Source: Tipula vernalis
Taxonomy: Eukaryota > Arthropoda > Insecta > Diptera > Tipulidae
Direction: 5' to 3'
DNA: 64,000 nucleotides
NCBI GenBank assembly: GCA_958295665.1
Contig: OY282559.1
Location: 251,157,461 to 251,221,460 of the forward strand
Shown here: positions 36,101 to 47,387 of the stretch, one piece after another
Layout: the number at the start of each line of letters is the position of its first letter
How positions within the stretch are numbered: the first letter of the stretch is position 1
Notes under the pieces: generated by a model
The model's database searches: none
What the model saw: the letters and a program-made list of their open reading frames with translations, nothing else
Told to the model about the DNA's origin: nothing
Made by a program: the position numbers and the translations under genes

Positions 36101-36186
36101 CATGGAAAGAAAATGAAAAAGATCTCCAGAACACCTTCGTTCGCATTAAGTGGAGCTTTAATCCTCCAGCAGCGCCACACATGGGA
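33128..36186 (+). pseudogene. Bel/Pao pol, unit 4, with YVDD retained
   Basis: The only unit that keeps the reverse transcriptase catalytic motif: YVDD in NHYVDDWLSSF at 34301-34312. It also keeps the RNase H-integrase junction (35419-35749) and shorter segments near 34660-34730 and 35200-35240 that are missing elsewhere. It is still dead: a TAA at 34358 follows the YVDD block, TGA at 34760, WSNSRN replaces the catalytic WSDSRN in RNase H (35000), and integrase stops at the 36186 break. The integrase Asp blocks GIDLFRPLEV and EIWTDNGTNF are present. Confidence 0.87.
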
Positions 36187-36839
36187 CACAGCAGATAATA
36201 CATTTCGGTAAAATTATTTTTATTTTGAAACGATAACGTTTCGGTATTTTTAGATTTTTACATTTTCCTTACTAAAATAATTTTGTTTCTTGCCTTTAAT
36301 TTTTGTAACATCCTAAATCCTAAAAATTTTCGAAATGAAATAATTGTAGACTAAAAGTTTGAAAGTGAATTTGTATTAACATCGTGGATCAAAAACGATT
36401 AAATTGCAACAAAGAAAAGTAAATAAAGTAACGTTTTTATTAAAAGAGGAAACCTTAAGAACTATACGTAAAATGGCACTCCGGCGAGAAATAAGAAAAA
36501 TTGGAATGAAGTGTGTGGTAAATACTTGCAGTTCTGCAAATCGGCTTAAACTTCGACATTTGAAATTAAATAAAAGCCATGTATTTTTACCAAATCTGGC
36601 TGAAAAATTGTAACATAAGAAATTCACTGGAAGAGTTGCAATTGCAACCGCTGGTGGACAATATTTCTGAAGACAATCTATCAATTTTTACCATTTTGTC
36701 GATTGATTATAATTCTAAAATGGACGAAAATTATAATAATGACAGCGACATCCTTTGCACAGACTTTTCCAAAAATACAAAAAACTTACTCTTTGCTAAC
36801 TGAGATTAAGGAAAAACCATATTACATCCAACGGCCTAA
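36187..36839 (+). other. AT-rich segment, possibly the degraded start of a P-like element
   Basis: No clear terminal repeat is seen. A frame at 36404-36613 encodes a basic, helix-prone stretch (LLKEETLRTIRKMALRREIR) and a CVVNTCSS motif. By position it could be the degraded N-terminal part of the P-like transposase that follows, but the THAP zinc finger cannot be recognised. The assignment is tentative. Confidence 0.3.
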
Positions 36840-38300
36840 TGAACAGAAAGTACTAGCTCAAAATATGTATTACCGTTCGTCTGGAGGTTAGAAATATTTA
36901 CGAGACAATTTAAATTTCAACCTTCCATCCAAGACTTCTTTAGTGAGGTGGCAACCAATAAAACATTTGATACCTGGGTATAATGAAATTATATTTTCCG
37001 GGATTAAAGAGAAAATCTGCGACATGATCTGCGATTCAAAACAAGTCATATTAATATTTAACGAAGTTTACATCATAAGCGAGCTTGTATATAACATTCA
37101 TTCCGATCAAATTGATGGTTTTGTAGATTATGGTACAGAGAGGGTAGACAAAATGGAAAAAATAGTTGGTTGCTTCATGATAAGAAGCATAATATCGAAC
37201 TGGAAATTTGTAATTAGTTATTTTGTGTCTAGCGAACCAATAAAGTCCGAAAACTTGTTCTTGCTTATAAATCAAAATTTAGATAAATACAAAAGTAAAA
37301 GCTATCATTAGTAATCAAGGATCTAGTAATCGCAAGTGCTATAAAATGTTTCGTACATTCATTGACAGACCTTTTTTTTTTGAGGGTGAAATTAGCGGTC
37401 CAGGTTTTAAGCAGAAGCGTAGCAACTGGAATAAAAACTGCAATTGAACTTAAAAAGATAAGCAATGATAACGTATCAGTCGCCACCACTACTTATATTT
37501 TATCGAAAAGATGGATAAACTTTTTGATTGTTTAAATTCAAAATCAAAATATAGTAAAAATAAATTTGGGAATGCTTTAACGGTAAATAGTGAAATAGCA
37601 ACATTTCTAGACTATATGGCTAATCCAAACAATAAATGGAATTAGACAGGTAGCCTTAGAAATCCAGTCAGAAAACATTGGAATCGATTACTTATTAAAT
37701 TCAAGATTCAATCAGGATCCTAACGAAAACTTCTTTGCGCAAATAAGTGGAGCCAACGGACATAATAAAAATTCATCAGTTTTCGAATCTAATCATAATA
37801 TTGCAAAAATAACAGCAGTAAGAATTTTAACCTAATTTTCTAAAGTTTCCAATTGTGAGGAATCTCTCAAACCTCTCAGTGATATGGCCGAAATTATTCA
37901 ACAGGAGATAAATTGTGTCCCTATTGGAATTTGTAAGGTGCCCGCAACCGATGAATTCGAGTTTGTTATGGAAGACATCTCAGATGTATCTCACAATTTT
38001 CTCAGTTTAGATGGATTATCTCTTACAGATGTTTCAATGAGATATTTTATTGGATATGTGGCATACAAAATGATTAAAAAACTAAATTGTCTTCAGTGCG
38101 AACAAAATTTTCTAAAAAAAATTGTTGTAATGGAAGCACCTTCAGAATATCTCATTTATCATAAAAACTACTATACTGACGAAAGCGACTTTGGAAGACT
38201 TAATGCACCAACAGATCGTTTTTTTTTTTTGATATTTGTAAGGATCAAAAAATTATGTTTGGAAAAATATTTTCAGAGAAAGCCCACATTAAAAATTTGA
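36840..38300 (+). pseudogene. P-element-like (THAP9-related) transposase relic
   Basis: Several frames give the blocks of P-type transposases in order: YLRDNLNFNLPSKTSLVRW (near 36895), LIFNEVYIISELVYN (37050), DQIDGFVDYGTER and SNWKFVISYF (37100-37220), SRFNQDPNENFFAQISG (37700), then YFIGYVAYKMIKKLNCLQC (38040) and a GRLNAPTDRFF-like end (38200). The catalytic FDE block reads FNE, so the first catalytic Asp is Asn. Stops and frameshifts lie between blocks (for example at 36889, 37309 and 37834). These transposases use GTP and cut P-type ends. This copy is dead and no P-type termini were found. Confidence 0.75.
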
Positions 38301-38825
38301 AAGGATATATAGTATAACAAAGAATTGTGTACACAATTCGTCTATAGAATTTGCTGAGATTTACAGTGATCAAAATTCTTATTCGGATTTCGGAACACAA
38401 CAAACTGCCATTAAAGTTTTTAATTTTAATTTTAATTAGAAAACACTGTACTTGGTTGACAGAAAAATATATTGCTATAACATAAATATTTATTGGTATA
38501 ATATAAATAATTTTGTATCTAAAACAGAAAATAAAGAGGACGTTTGTAAGTTACATCGAAAAATATAAATTTAATAATAAGTTTAGTTGATAAATCAGCT
38601 ATAAATATGTCAAAATTAGCTGTTTTATTTCATCGTTTTCTTGGATATGTTGGACACTTTGTCGACAAAAAAAAAGCCTTAATCTTGACAGCAAATACTC
38701 CGGTACAGAAATGGAAATCACAAGAATTTTTTAAAAAGAGACAAATATCAGAAAACAAAAAAAAGGAATCTATTTGCTATCGCTTTGCTAGAGCAACAGA
38801 AGAAGCAGAATAAGAGGTAGATCAG
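38301..38825. other. AT-rich gap between the P-like and piggyBac relics
   Basis: A 68-codon frame at 38607-38813 is basic and carries no motif I recognise. It could be the degraded start of the piggyBac gene. Element termini cannot be placed. Confidence 0.3.
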
Positions 38826-41127
38826 GATTTTAAATGACCCTTTGTCGAGAACGTTTGACGAAGAATCGGATGCTGAATTAGAGGAAGTAATAGCAGAAAT
38901 TAACGACGTCACCGATATCGAAGGAGATGACTTAGGCTTAAATGCAGAAGGCCATAATATTGACCAAAGGCAACTCAGTGGAGAGGTTCGTCAAATTACA
39001 GAAGAATAATACATTAGAAAAGATATTAAGAATTTAATTTGTCTGTCTGTAATCAGTTGATTTTTCGGCATTTTTATAGGCAAATATATTAATTGTTCAT
39101 GGCAGTCCCAATATTTTCGATTTTCGAGGCCAATTGCTCATAACATATCTACTGAAAAAAAGTAGAAATATCTTTCCCCCTCCCCGTAATTTTGGCTGAA
39201 GGCCCAAAGAGTTATACCAATGTATTACTCTGCAAAAATGAGAACTCTCCATGAGTTCTTTATGTTGGTAGTTTGGTTTCGTACTGAAAAGTTGGTCTAC
39301 TCGTCAGGTAGCTACGACCAAACTACAAAAAATTCCACTCTAGTCACATACATTAAGTATCTGGCCAGAACGTACTGACATAGCGAATTATTATTATTTT
39401 TTCTTTGGGCTTTCAGCCAAAATTACGGGAAGGGGGGAAGATATTTCTACTTTTTTTCAGTACATATATTATGAGCGATTGGCCTCTGTATTTTTCTGAT
39501 TTACCAAATCGAAAATATTGGGATTGCCATGAACAATTAATATATTTGTCTATAAAAAATGCCGAAAAATCAACTGGTTAGAAAAGATGGGACAAAATGG
39601 AGAAAATCTTGGCCGACTATGCAGCGAGCGCACGCCCATAATATATTTTGCGAATCATTTTTTGTTGGTTCCAAACCAAGTACTAAAGTTTTAAATGATA
39701 TAGATACATTTTGCGTTTTGTTCGATACATCGATGCAAAATTTAATTTGTCGATATTCCAATAGAAAGGCCGAAAAATTGTATCAAAAATGAAACAAAGC
39801 AAATCCACATAGGAAGCCTATTTGCTGGGAACCGTTGCGTGAGGAAAAATTGTTGGCTTACATAGGACTGCTAATTGTTATCGAAAGCCACAGATCAAAC
39901 TATGAAACAAAAGACAAACTATGAAAAAAACGCTTTCCCTTTATACCGGGCAACTATGCTTGTGCGACGCTTTTATGATATAGTGAGGTTCATTGGGTTT
40001 GATTTTGATGCCACTAGAGCAACTAGAATGGAAACCGATAAGAAAAGAGACTGAAATTTTTAGCATGCTAAACGCTAACCTTAATGCAAATTTTCGACCA
40101 AACACCAGTATAAAAATTGATGAACAATTGTTTCCTTTTGGAGGGCATACTAGGTTTACGCAGTTTATCCCATCAAAGCCAGCAAAAATATGGCATTAAA
40201 ATATGATGGACATGCGATTCAGACACCGCATATCCATTAAACGGACAAATTTATACAGGGAAAGTCGGTAGCGTCGGGGACAAAAATCAAGGCGAGGGAG
40301 TTATGAGAAACCTAGTAACACCATAGAAAAATACGCACAGGAACATCACAATGCGAAAAGAGTTACTAGTTTGAATCTATCAATGGTCGGGACTATTAAA
40401 AGAAATAAGCGGTGCATTCCTGCTGAATTCAAGGCCTCAAAAACTCGGGAGGTTTTATCAACAAATTTTGGTATCGGAGGGAAAATGCTGCTTTGTTCGT
40501 ACGTCCCTAAAAACAACAGAATTTCACTGTATACTACACACAATGACGATAAGACCTTCGGGCTAAAACACAAGCCGGATCTACTAATACACTTCTACAA
40601 CAAAACCAACGGAGCTGTCGATACGATGGACAAGATGCTGTCTCAGTATACGACAAAAGGAAAAACCAATCGATTGCCACTGGCGATGTTTTTATATATA
40701 ATTGACATCGTAGAGCTTGCTGCTTATATCATATTTATAATGAACAAGCCATCAAAGTCGAACCATTAGAAATGGTAAACGGCGGAAATTTTCGGAAGAT
40801 TTGGGGGAATATTTGTGAATTTCTGTTATTAGCAAAAGAGCGAAAATATCACGAGCGATTCGATATTTTCCACCGAAAAGTGATGTTGCGTGTGTACTTG
40901 GAAAATCTATTGAAGAACTACGATAGCCGCAGAATATGTCTTTTATTTCGGACGATATGATGGATAGAGACGCAACTGGCCAGCTAACCCAAAAAGGTCA
41001 ATGTAATCTGTGCTATAGGGAAGCCAAGCGGGAAAGGCCTACATGAAAGCTTTGCATTCAGGACAAAAAGCCAGTTTGGCAAAGGCACAGCCTTATGCAA
41101 ACGAAGTGTGAGGAATGCCACATGGGG
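38826..41127 (+). pseudogene. piggyBac-like transposase, interrupted by a foldback insertion
   Basis: An acidic N-terminal region (DEESDAELEEVIAEINDVTD) ends at a stop at 39007. After the insertion the frame resumes with VRKDGTKWRKSW and HAHNIFCESF, the start of the DDE_Tnp_1_7 domain. The first catalytic Asp is in IDEQLFPFGG (40115). PLNGQIYTGK appears in another frame. The second Asp block (normally DNFFTS) is lost by a small deletion before NLSMVGTIKRNKR (40370). The third Asp is in GAVDTMDKM (40615). A Cys-rich tail (GQCNLCYREAK, CEECHMG) ends near 41127 and matches the C-terminal zinc-binding domain. Multiple frameshifts; inactive. Confidence 0.85.
39054..39576. mobile_element. foldback element with long inverted repeats inside piggyBac
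   Basis: The left arm (39054-39209) starts CAGTTGATTTTTCGGCATTT. The right arm (39403-39576) is its inverse, ending AAATGCCGAAAAATCAACTG. The arms match over about 155 bp with one indel. The interior (39210-39402) has no gene. An 11-bp word TTAGAAAAGAT lies on both sides (39014-39024 and 39578-39588) and could be a target duplication, although the left copy is 29 bp outside the visible arm. The insertion splits the piggyBac frame. Confidence 0.82.
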
Positions 41128-42061
41128 TAATTTTTTATCTTTGTATTATTTTTTTAATTTCTATAATTTTGAAATTTTTTTTACATATGTATGTATCAAT
41201 GATTTACTAGTGAAATAAAATTATAATACACACATAATGTATGTTCTTGACCCACGCTTCACATGAACATGGGCAAATAATCACATCAACCATCAAAGAA
41301 TTTGACTAAAATATCCAAACTTGCAATATAAAGCTGGAATTTAAAATTTATTTACTGAATTTTACAGGTTATTTTATTACTATTTCCAAAGACAACGAAT
41401 GACGATACAAATCTTTACCCAGGTATATATGATGAGAGAAAACGAGTAAAAATTGTAAAAAAAGTACTCAACAATTTTTTCTTCTAGTTTTGATATTTTC
41501 AAAAGAAAAAACCCGGAAATTTAGTAACTGAGTGTAAACCAAATTAAAATTCGTTAAAAAATTGCAGAAATATTCAAAAGTGAAATTTTAGGTCTATGCC
41601 CGGGTATATCCAGTCAAAGTGAAGATTAAAGGGTTATGGATTATTTCCGTTTCAAAATATATCACATCACTATTGTAAATTATTATTATTACTTTAAACT
41701 TCATATCGTGGTATTTTTTGGTAGCGGTTTTTAGCAAAAATTCCATATACAAAAAACGTAAACAAACATTTTTGTACACAGACTAGCGAAACTAACGAAA
41801 AGTTTATGAACTAGTTTAACAATCTATAGCGATATAATAAAAACAATAAATAACTCTTACATAGGAATATGAATTTGTTGTTGGTTTAAAATAAATGTAC
41901 GACAGATGGAGTTATTGAAGTTTTTTTGTAAGGTCACATTTTCACTAAAATATTAAAGACACATTTTTGCGGGGTGACAGCTTCCGTTTCTTTATTATGT
42001 ATGTACCTTTGAATAAAATCAATAAACTATTCGTATTGTTTGTGCTTAAAGGAAGGAAAAT
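41128..42061. other. unassigned AT-rich sequence
   Basis: No gene or repeat boundary was recognised. The right terminus of the piggyBac element should lie here, but no terminal repeat or TTAA target pair stands out. Confidence 0.35.
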
Positions 42062-42313
42062 AAAACAAATTCTTTGTGGAAATTTGCTTTGTCAGTATGT
42101 TTTACTGAATTATCAGTAAAATATAAACCCTCGATACTGTGGCCGTATTATTCGATGCTTAGAAGAACAAATGGGATAAATATAAAAACTTATATGAAAT
42201 TGCGAGCATTGTTAAAACGAAAATCTGAAGGCATAACTATAAAATCAAAAATATTTAAAAAGTCGTGGACAAAACCTAACGGTGCGTGTCATAAACTTCT
42301 TCCTCGTGAATAA
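42062..42313 (+). pseudogene. possible Crypton-type tyrosine recombinase fragment
   Basis: A frame reading LWKFALSV-like then FTELSVKYKPSILWPYYSML, followed by INIKTYMKLRALLKRKSEG and a KSKIFKKSW stretch. A tryptophan/tyrosine-rich YKPSxLWxxYSML block followed by a basic LKR...G segment resembles the N-terminal core-binding part of Crypton-like tyrosine recombinases in insects. The catalytic Arg-His-Arg-Tyr part is absent. It could also be another lineage with this helical domain, so the family call is tentative. Confidence 0.38.
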
Positions 42314-42391
42314 CAGCCAACATTTTATGCCCGTAGTTTGTGAAAAATGTGTTTATTGTTTATTATTCACTAGTGCTCTATAATAAAAACC

Positions 42392-42431
42392 AATTTACAA
42401 ATGGTTAGGATTTTCTAACCATTCGTAAATT
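42392..42431. repeat. 17-bp hairpin palindrome
   Basis: AATTTACAAATGGTTAG and CTAACCATTCGTAAATT flank a 6-bp loop, with one mismatch in 17. It has no T-run or gene context that would make it a terminator. Confidence 0.7.
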
Positions 42432-45400
42432 ATTTTACTAACACAGTACAAATAATAGATGATTTAGGTAATGTACTAAGCGGTTTCATTTTGGTTCACT
42501 TTTGCACATCTGTTAAAAATAAAGCAATACGACGAAGAAAGTTACAAACTAATCCTATTTGTTATAGGTGTTCTAATGATTTTATCTAACATTGTGTGCT
42601 TTTGTGAATTTTAAATCCAGTTTCAATCATTTTTAATTATGAGGTGTGTAGTTTATTAGTGTAACCAGTGTAATCTACATATATAAAACTCAAGAAATTG
42701 CGGATAATAATTTATTAAAACAGTGGATACTTTTATGCCGCAGAAAAGACCAATTCAATACCTAAAATGCTCGAATTAGTTCAAACCATTTCAAACCGGA
42801 TGACTTTATCACACAGTGATAACTCAGTGTTCGCACAACATGGCAGAACATATATTTATAATCGCCCCGGCCTCTAAGAAGCATGGAACGAACTTATTAT
42901 GTCTAGCCAAAATTCCGGTCCTTTCACTTCTTGTCTCGAAATTCGATTTCTCTCTCGAGTAATACACTCAAAATAACTACAGCATGCTTGAGTTGGAATA
43001 ATTAATAATGGATTAGTTCTAAAGTACATTATCCTTTGACCACCAACAACAGATGTAGCAACAGGATTAAGCAATATTAAGTGTATTTCTTTCAACCAAA
43101 TTGAGCTAGGTATTTTATTTGGTTAACGGCTGGTCAAAGCAACAGTAAAAATTAACCAAATTTTGCTCTAATTTGTTTTCGTGTATTTTCTTGTCAATTC
43201 GATTCTTGTGGCAGGTATTGAAACTAAAAATTTGGTTTAGATTTGTTTAACCACTAATTTCTTTTGGGTTAGCTAAACTATTTTTTGGTCTATCCCACAT
43301 GATTGTTGTAATTTTTTTATTTTTGGTGAAAGCAATACAACTATTGAGAACACAGCTTGGCAGTAGGAGGGAATTGTGACGAATAATTGTCAGTATTATT
43401 TTTTAGATATAGCCGTGAACTGTTGCCCTTATTGGCATTACCGCAGACTTCTTTCACTTTGGAAGGAAGTTATAAATCACAATTGAAACTGCAATAGATA
43501 TTTTTGGGACATGAACGAACTTTTAGGGACATGAATGTGGGCGCGGAAGAGTTTCCAGTCCTTTCCTGAATGTTGTAGCCATTGTTCAATCGCTTTTGCA
43601 TAGATATTCCACTTCACACTTGTGTTCGAGTTCTCAGTTCCGACCTATCTATGAGGAACCTGCTGTTATTATTTTATTGACAACTGTCTCTTCGACTTCA
43701 ATGTGTACAGGACCTTCTTCTAATCGAATATGTATTTTAATTTGGGCCCTCAATCCGACATTAAGACTTGCTGCTACAATAGGCTTCTCATTTAATTATT
43801 TAAGACACTTTGTAAGTTTTTTAAGCTCTCTTGTTTTCTCTCTCACAAACCCTAATTTTTTAACTCTTTACTTTTGTATAAGAAAAATAAAATTCAATTT
43901 TTTATAGGGCAATTCCAGGTCACCTAACATAATTTAATTATGTTCCCCGTCAAAAACAAAGCACTTTCTGCAGAAAAATTTTTTCCTAGAAACATTGAGG
44001 TATTTTCGAGATATGTGTGGTCGTTTGCTTTACATTAAATTATGTACCAATATTTGATGAGATTCTTAAGTGTGATAGTCGATAGTAACCATTTCAGTGT
44101 CACGTTTTTCATAGGCTGAGGCCATCGAAACTTTCTTCCTCCTTTCGCTGATGTCCTGCTTTGCAAGAGTTACGACTTTATCACCATTTGTGAACTCTTA
44201 ACGGATCTTTGATTTAATGGTACATATTATAGGTTTTAGCTGTTGAGACCGCTTCACCCATTTATCCAGGGCTCTTGGAGAATGTCCTATTTAGATACCC
44301 TTGTGCATAATGCCAAAATGTGGTTTTAGCGTGGTTGATTTGAACTCACTCGCCTGTTACTTTGATGCTTTGCTGTTGCAACATAAAATTAACCACTTTT
44401 TTAAAGGGTATGAAAGAAATTAAAACACATTAACTCAGATTAAAATATTTGAGAATTTTGTAAAATTGCAATTGTATATAACAAAAACTGTGCACAATCA
44501 TTTTTGGCTCCAAGTGGTTTCATCAGGTAAAAAATAAAACGATTGGTTTGATGCTTGAAGCGATTAGTCATACGACCACCGTAAATCTTGCAAAGTTTAG
44601 CTTCGGACCCATAGTTCTTAAAATTTCAACGCCATTCGCTGCTCACTGTCACACAAAACTCAAATAATATTTAAAGTAGACCCGAATAGTCCCGATATTC
44701 CGAAAAAATCTCGAATAATTCTAGAATCTCAAAAAATCGGGAAATCTCGAAAAACTCAATAAATCATCTTAATTAGCTAGTAAATCCGTGCTTTTCTTCC
44801 ATGAGATGAAGATAAAAGTGAACATAGTGTACGATATAATATTCAACTTACTTGAGTTTCAAAGTACTCGGGTGGTCGACCACCTACGTTAAACCTGTTA
44901 AAATAAGGCGGTTTCGATATTTTATATGTGGCAATGGCATTTGGTTCAATATCACTACCACAACCATTAAATATCTTCTTCCTTAAGAAAATTGCATGCA
45001 TTTTTAAATGATTCACGTTTCTCGTCATATTGCTCCGCGCGGCCTCGATTCATTTTTTTAATGACATTTTTTTACGACTTGTATTAAAACATTGTACATT
45101 TGGTCACTAAAAGCAATTCTAACAGTTGAATTAATTAATAATGTCACTAAAAGTGGTTATTTCATAGAATCCCTGGTCTTGGATCTTTGGATTAATAATA
45201 GTGAGTAAGTAGGGTATGTAGTACAAGAGGGAGTGAGTAAGTAGTACAAGTTTATTTCAGAAAGCTACATTCCTTTCACTTTCGATGACAATATTTCTAT
45301 TTCAACTTTCTAATTTTTGTGGCGGAATAAATACATATTTATTGGCGGAGTTAAATTCATTTTAAATTAATTAATTTCGCCGATACATTTGAACTTATTA

Positions 45401-45660
45401 CGCGTCAATTTGATTCTTTTTCAAAATGAATTAAATCAACACGAAATTATTTCGTTTTAATAAAAATTATCATATTGAAAATGGGATTAATTTTGCCATA
45501 CAAATGGCATACATATTATGTGCCCGTGAAATAAATTAAAGATAAGATGAATCGCGAAACCCTTAAAATAGCGAAATACATACAGGTTGCAATGGTACGA
45601 GCTCTTTTTTGGAATTTGGAAGCAATCTACCATAAGTTTGACTACAAAATGACATAGGAT
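42432..45660. other. unassigned AT-rich sequence
   Basis: No recognised gene. The minus strand of 43570-43800 and of 44090-44350 has coding-like runs (for example RLEEGPVHIEVEETVV and SPRALDKWVKRSQQL) broken by stops, possibly old transposon or gene fragments, but I cannot name a family. Short direct words of the type TCTCGAAnAA occur at 44690-44770. Confidence 0.3.
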
Positions 45661-45863
45661 ATTTTATTTGGGAATATAAAATCCATCGACAGCTGTGAAT
45701 TTCATGTAGTAGTTATGTTTGATGACGCACCGCAAGTAACGAAATTGTTTAAAGATAACTTCGTTGATAATAATGGTTTTGAAAATGTTGAAGAAGTCAT
45801 TAGTAAAACCTATAATAATGGCCTAGTCAACTATAATTTTAAATTGAAACTCTTTTATGATTG
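45661..45863 (+). other. coding-like fragment, unrecognised
   Basis: An open stretch without an initiator encodes about 70 residues with a plausible composition (CEFHVVVMFDDAPQVTKLF, GFENVEEVISKTYNNG) ending at TGA 45861. No family is recognised. It could be a transposon remnant or an orphan exon. It has no obvious splice acceptor. Confidence 0.25.
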
Positions 45864-45921
45864 ATTGCGTATATCTTATTTTTATATTATGCAGATGTGC
45901 TCGCTTGGATTAAACCCTCAA

Positions 45922-45983
45922 TTTCTCTCTTAATGTTTTATTTTCTGGACATCCTTTCTCTCTTAATGTTTTATTTTCTGGAC
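45922..45983. repeat. short tandem duplication
   Basis: A 29-bp word (TTTCTCTCTTAATG...TTCTGGAC) occurs at 45922-45950 and again at 45955-45983, a 33-bp period. Confidence 0.9.
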
Positions 45984-46463
45984 TTTGCAAAAAACAATTT
46001 TTTTCAAAAACCGTGAAACCGGTTTGTGGAATACTGAAAAACCCTCGTGTAAAAACATTATGTGTATTTCAATTTATTTTTATTAATTTTTTGAATGGGA
46101 ATCGGTGTTCTCGTCTCCGTGCGCATTGGTGAACTTTCGTTGGCCTACGTATATAATTTTATTAGCACGATGCAATAAAGTATAAAATGATTTCTTGAGT
46201 GGTTTTGTTTATTCGTTCAGAATAATCTGAAAATTCCGAAGGTGTCATAAAACATACTTTTAGATACAATCCTTTCTTAGTCGGGTCATTCCTTTTGATT
46301 GATTGGAATTTTCAGAATGTATACTTTTTAAACTAAATTTAGGTGGAATAAATGAAATATTTTCTGATTTGATGTTTTGACCACAATTTCCGCCATTCGA
46401 ACGGCTGTTTTCAGAATTCTATTCGTTCCGTGGAATGACTAAAGGAAAAACGCACGTCTTGTA
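45984..46463. other. unassigned sequence
   Basis: No gene or repeat recognised in this stretch. Confidence 0.4.
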
Positions 46464-47387
46464 TCAGAGCACCCTGTATTTTATAGAGCCATAATCAAAA
46501 AATCTGAGCTTTTATAAGGGAATTAGAAACGAGTAAAAAACGAAACTTTTCATTGTAAAACACACAAAACATATGGGAAATCACTTTTTTTCCTAAGACA
46601 AATTTTTAAATGAAAACGTTACAAATTCTTAATTATGATTTCTGAAATACTTTTATAAATCTTTGAATTTCAACACATATGAATATCGTTTAAGTAAATC
46701 GTTTTCATTTCCTTGTAATAATTGATTTATTTAAACCAAAATTTATTAAAAATTTCATAACAACAGCATTCTGGTCAAATTGAAATAAAAGCTTACTACG
46801 ATTCGTTTGGTCATTAAGTCAATATACATTACATAGATGGCAGTGATGGTCGTAAACATTTGGAAAAACCGTACCAAAAATTACCACCTGGGGAAATTTC
46901 AAGTTCAAAAATTGTAGGAAAAGCAAAACAAATTCACAAAATATAGGAACGTGTGATAATTTTGCGATTAAATAATTTTTTTTCCTATTTTTCTTTTACC
47001 ATTTTAGACATCTTACGTACACTAGTAAAACTAAAGATAAATTTAGCAAGTATTATTTTAATTTGTCAGAGCCAACTTTGATGTATTTTTAAAAATGAAA
47101 GTTCGAAAAAATATATTTTAGAAATAATTTAATTTTAAAATTTCTGCAATTAATATTTACTTAATACCAATATGGCCTTCTTGTATATTGTTCTTAAAGA
47201 TATGTAGAAAACTTTTATATAAACATTTTATAATATTTTTTCTTTTTTCATTGAAAAACTTGAAGCTAAAAAACACCATTTTTACTATGGATTCCTATGG
47301 GAATCAGTGAAAAGTTATACCACTATAAAAGCTTGTAAAAAATACGTCATTAAGATTATGGCTCTATACTCTAGAAGGCTCTGCTTG
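46464..47387. mobile_element. TA-flanked inverted-repeat DNA element, copy 2 (inverse orientation)
   Basis: Ends TCAGAGCACCCTG...TAGAGCCATAATC (46464-46496) and the inverse GATTATGGCTCTA...AGAAGGCTCTGCTTG (to 47387), flanked by TA at 46462-46463 and 47388-47389. The interior aligns with the complement of 980-2224, for example TAGTAAAACTAAAGATAAAT against the complement of 1117-1137. It is shorter than copy 1 through indels. No transposase is recognised. Confidence 0.72.

Larger units (their letters stand above)
14401..36186 (+). mobile_element. tandem array of four Bel/Pao retrotransposon units
   Basis: Four head-to-tail units start at 14401, 19484, 25038 and 30592, each with TGTGAAAAATAACTTTATTA. 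Each internal region is followed directly by the next unit's LTR, so the layout is LTR-internal-LTR-internal and not separate proviruses. Units 2, 3 and the 5' part of 4 repeat with a period of exactly 5554 bp. I see no differences between units 2 and 3, including a 21-A homopolymer. Unit 1 differs in its 5' half and unit 4 differs in its 3' half. All units share stops and deletions. No 3' LTR follows unit 4, which breaks off in integrase. Confidence 0.93.
30592..36186 (+). mobile_element. Bel/Pao unit 4, chimeric end unit
   Basis: From 30592 to 34077 it matches units 2 and 3. From 34078 it switches to a diverged and more complete version that keeps sequences deleted from units 1-3. It breaks off at 36186 within integrase (after the APHMG block), where unrelated AT-rich DNA begins. 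There is no 3' LTR, so the right end of the original provirus is lost. Confidence 0.9.

Noticed and set aside
14401..36186. CRISPR-like or rDNA-like repeat array
   Set aside because: The 5554-bp period consists of Bel/Pao LTR, gag and pol. There are no spacers and no rRNA.
14401..36186. Four independent Bel/Pao insertions
   Set aside because: Units share single LTRs, the same deletions and stops, and no target duplications between them, so they arose by DNA-level duplication.
43596..43907. 103-codon plus-strand frame as a membrane protein gene
   Set aside because: Hydrophobic composition comes from T-rich DNA. There is no recognised motif, and the opposite strand looks equally coding-like.
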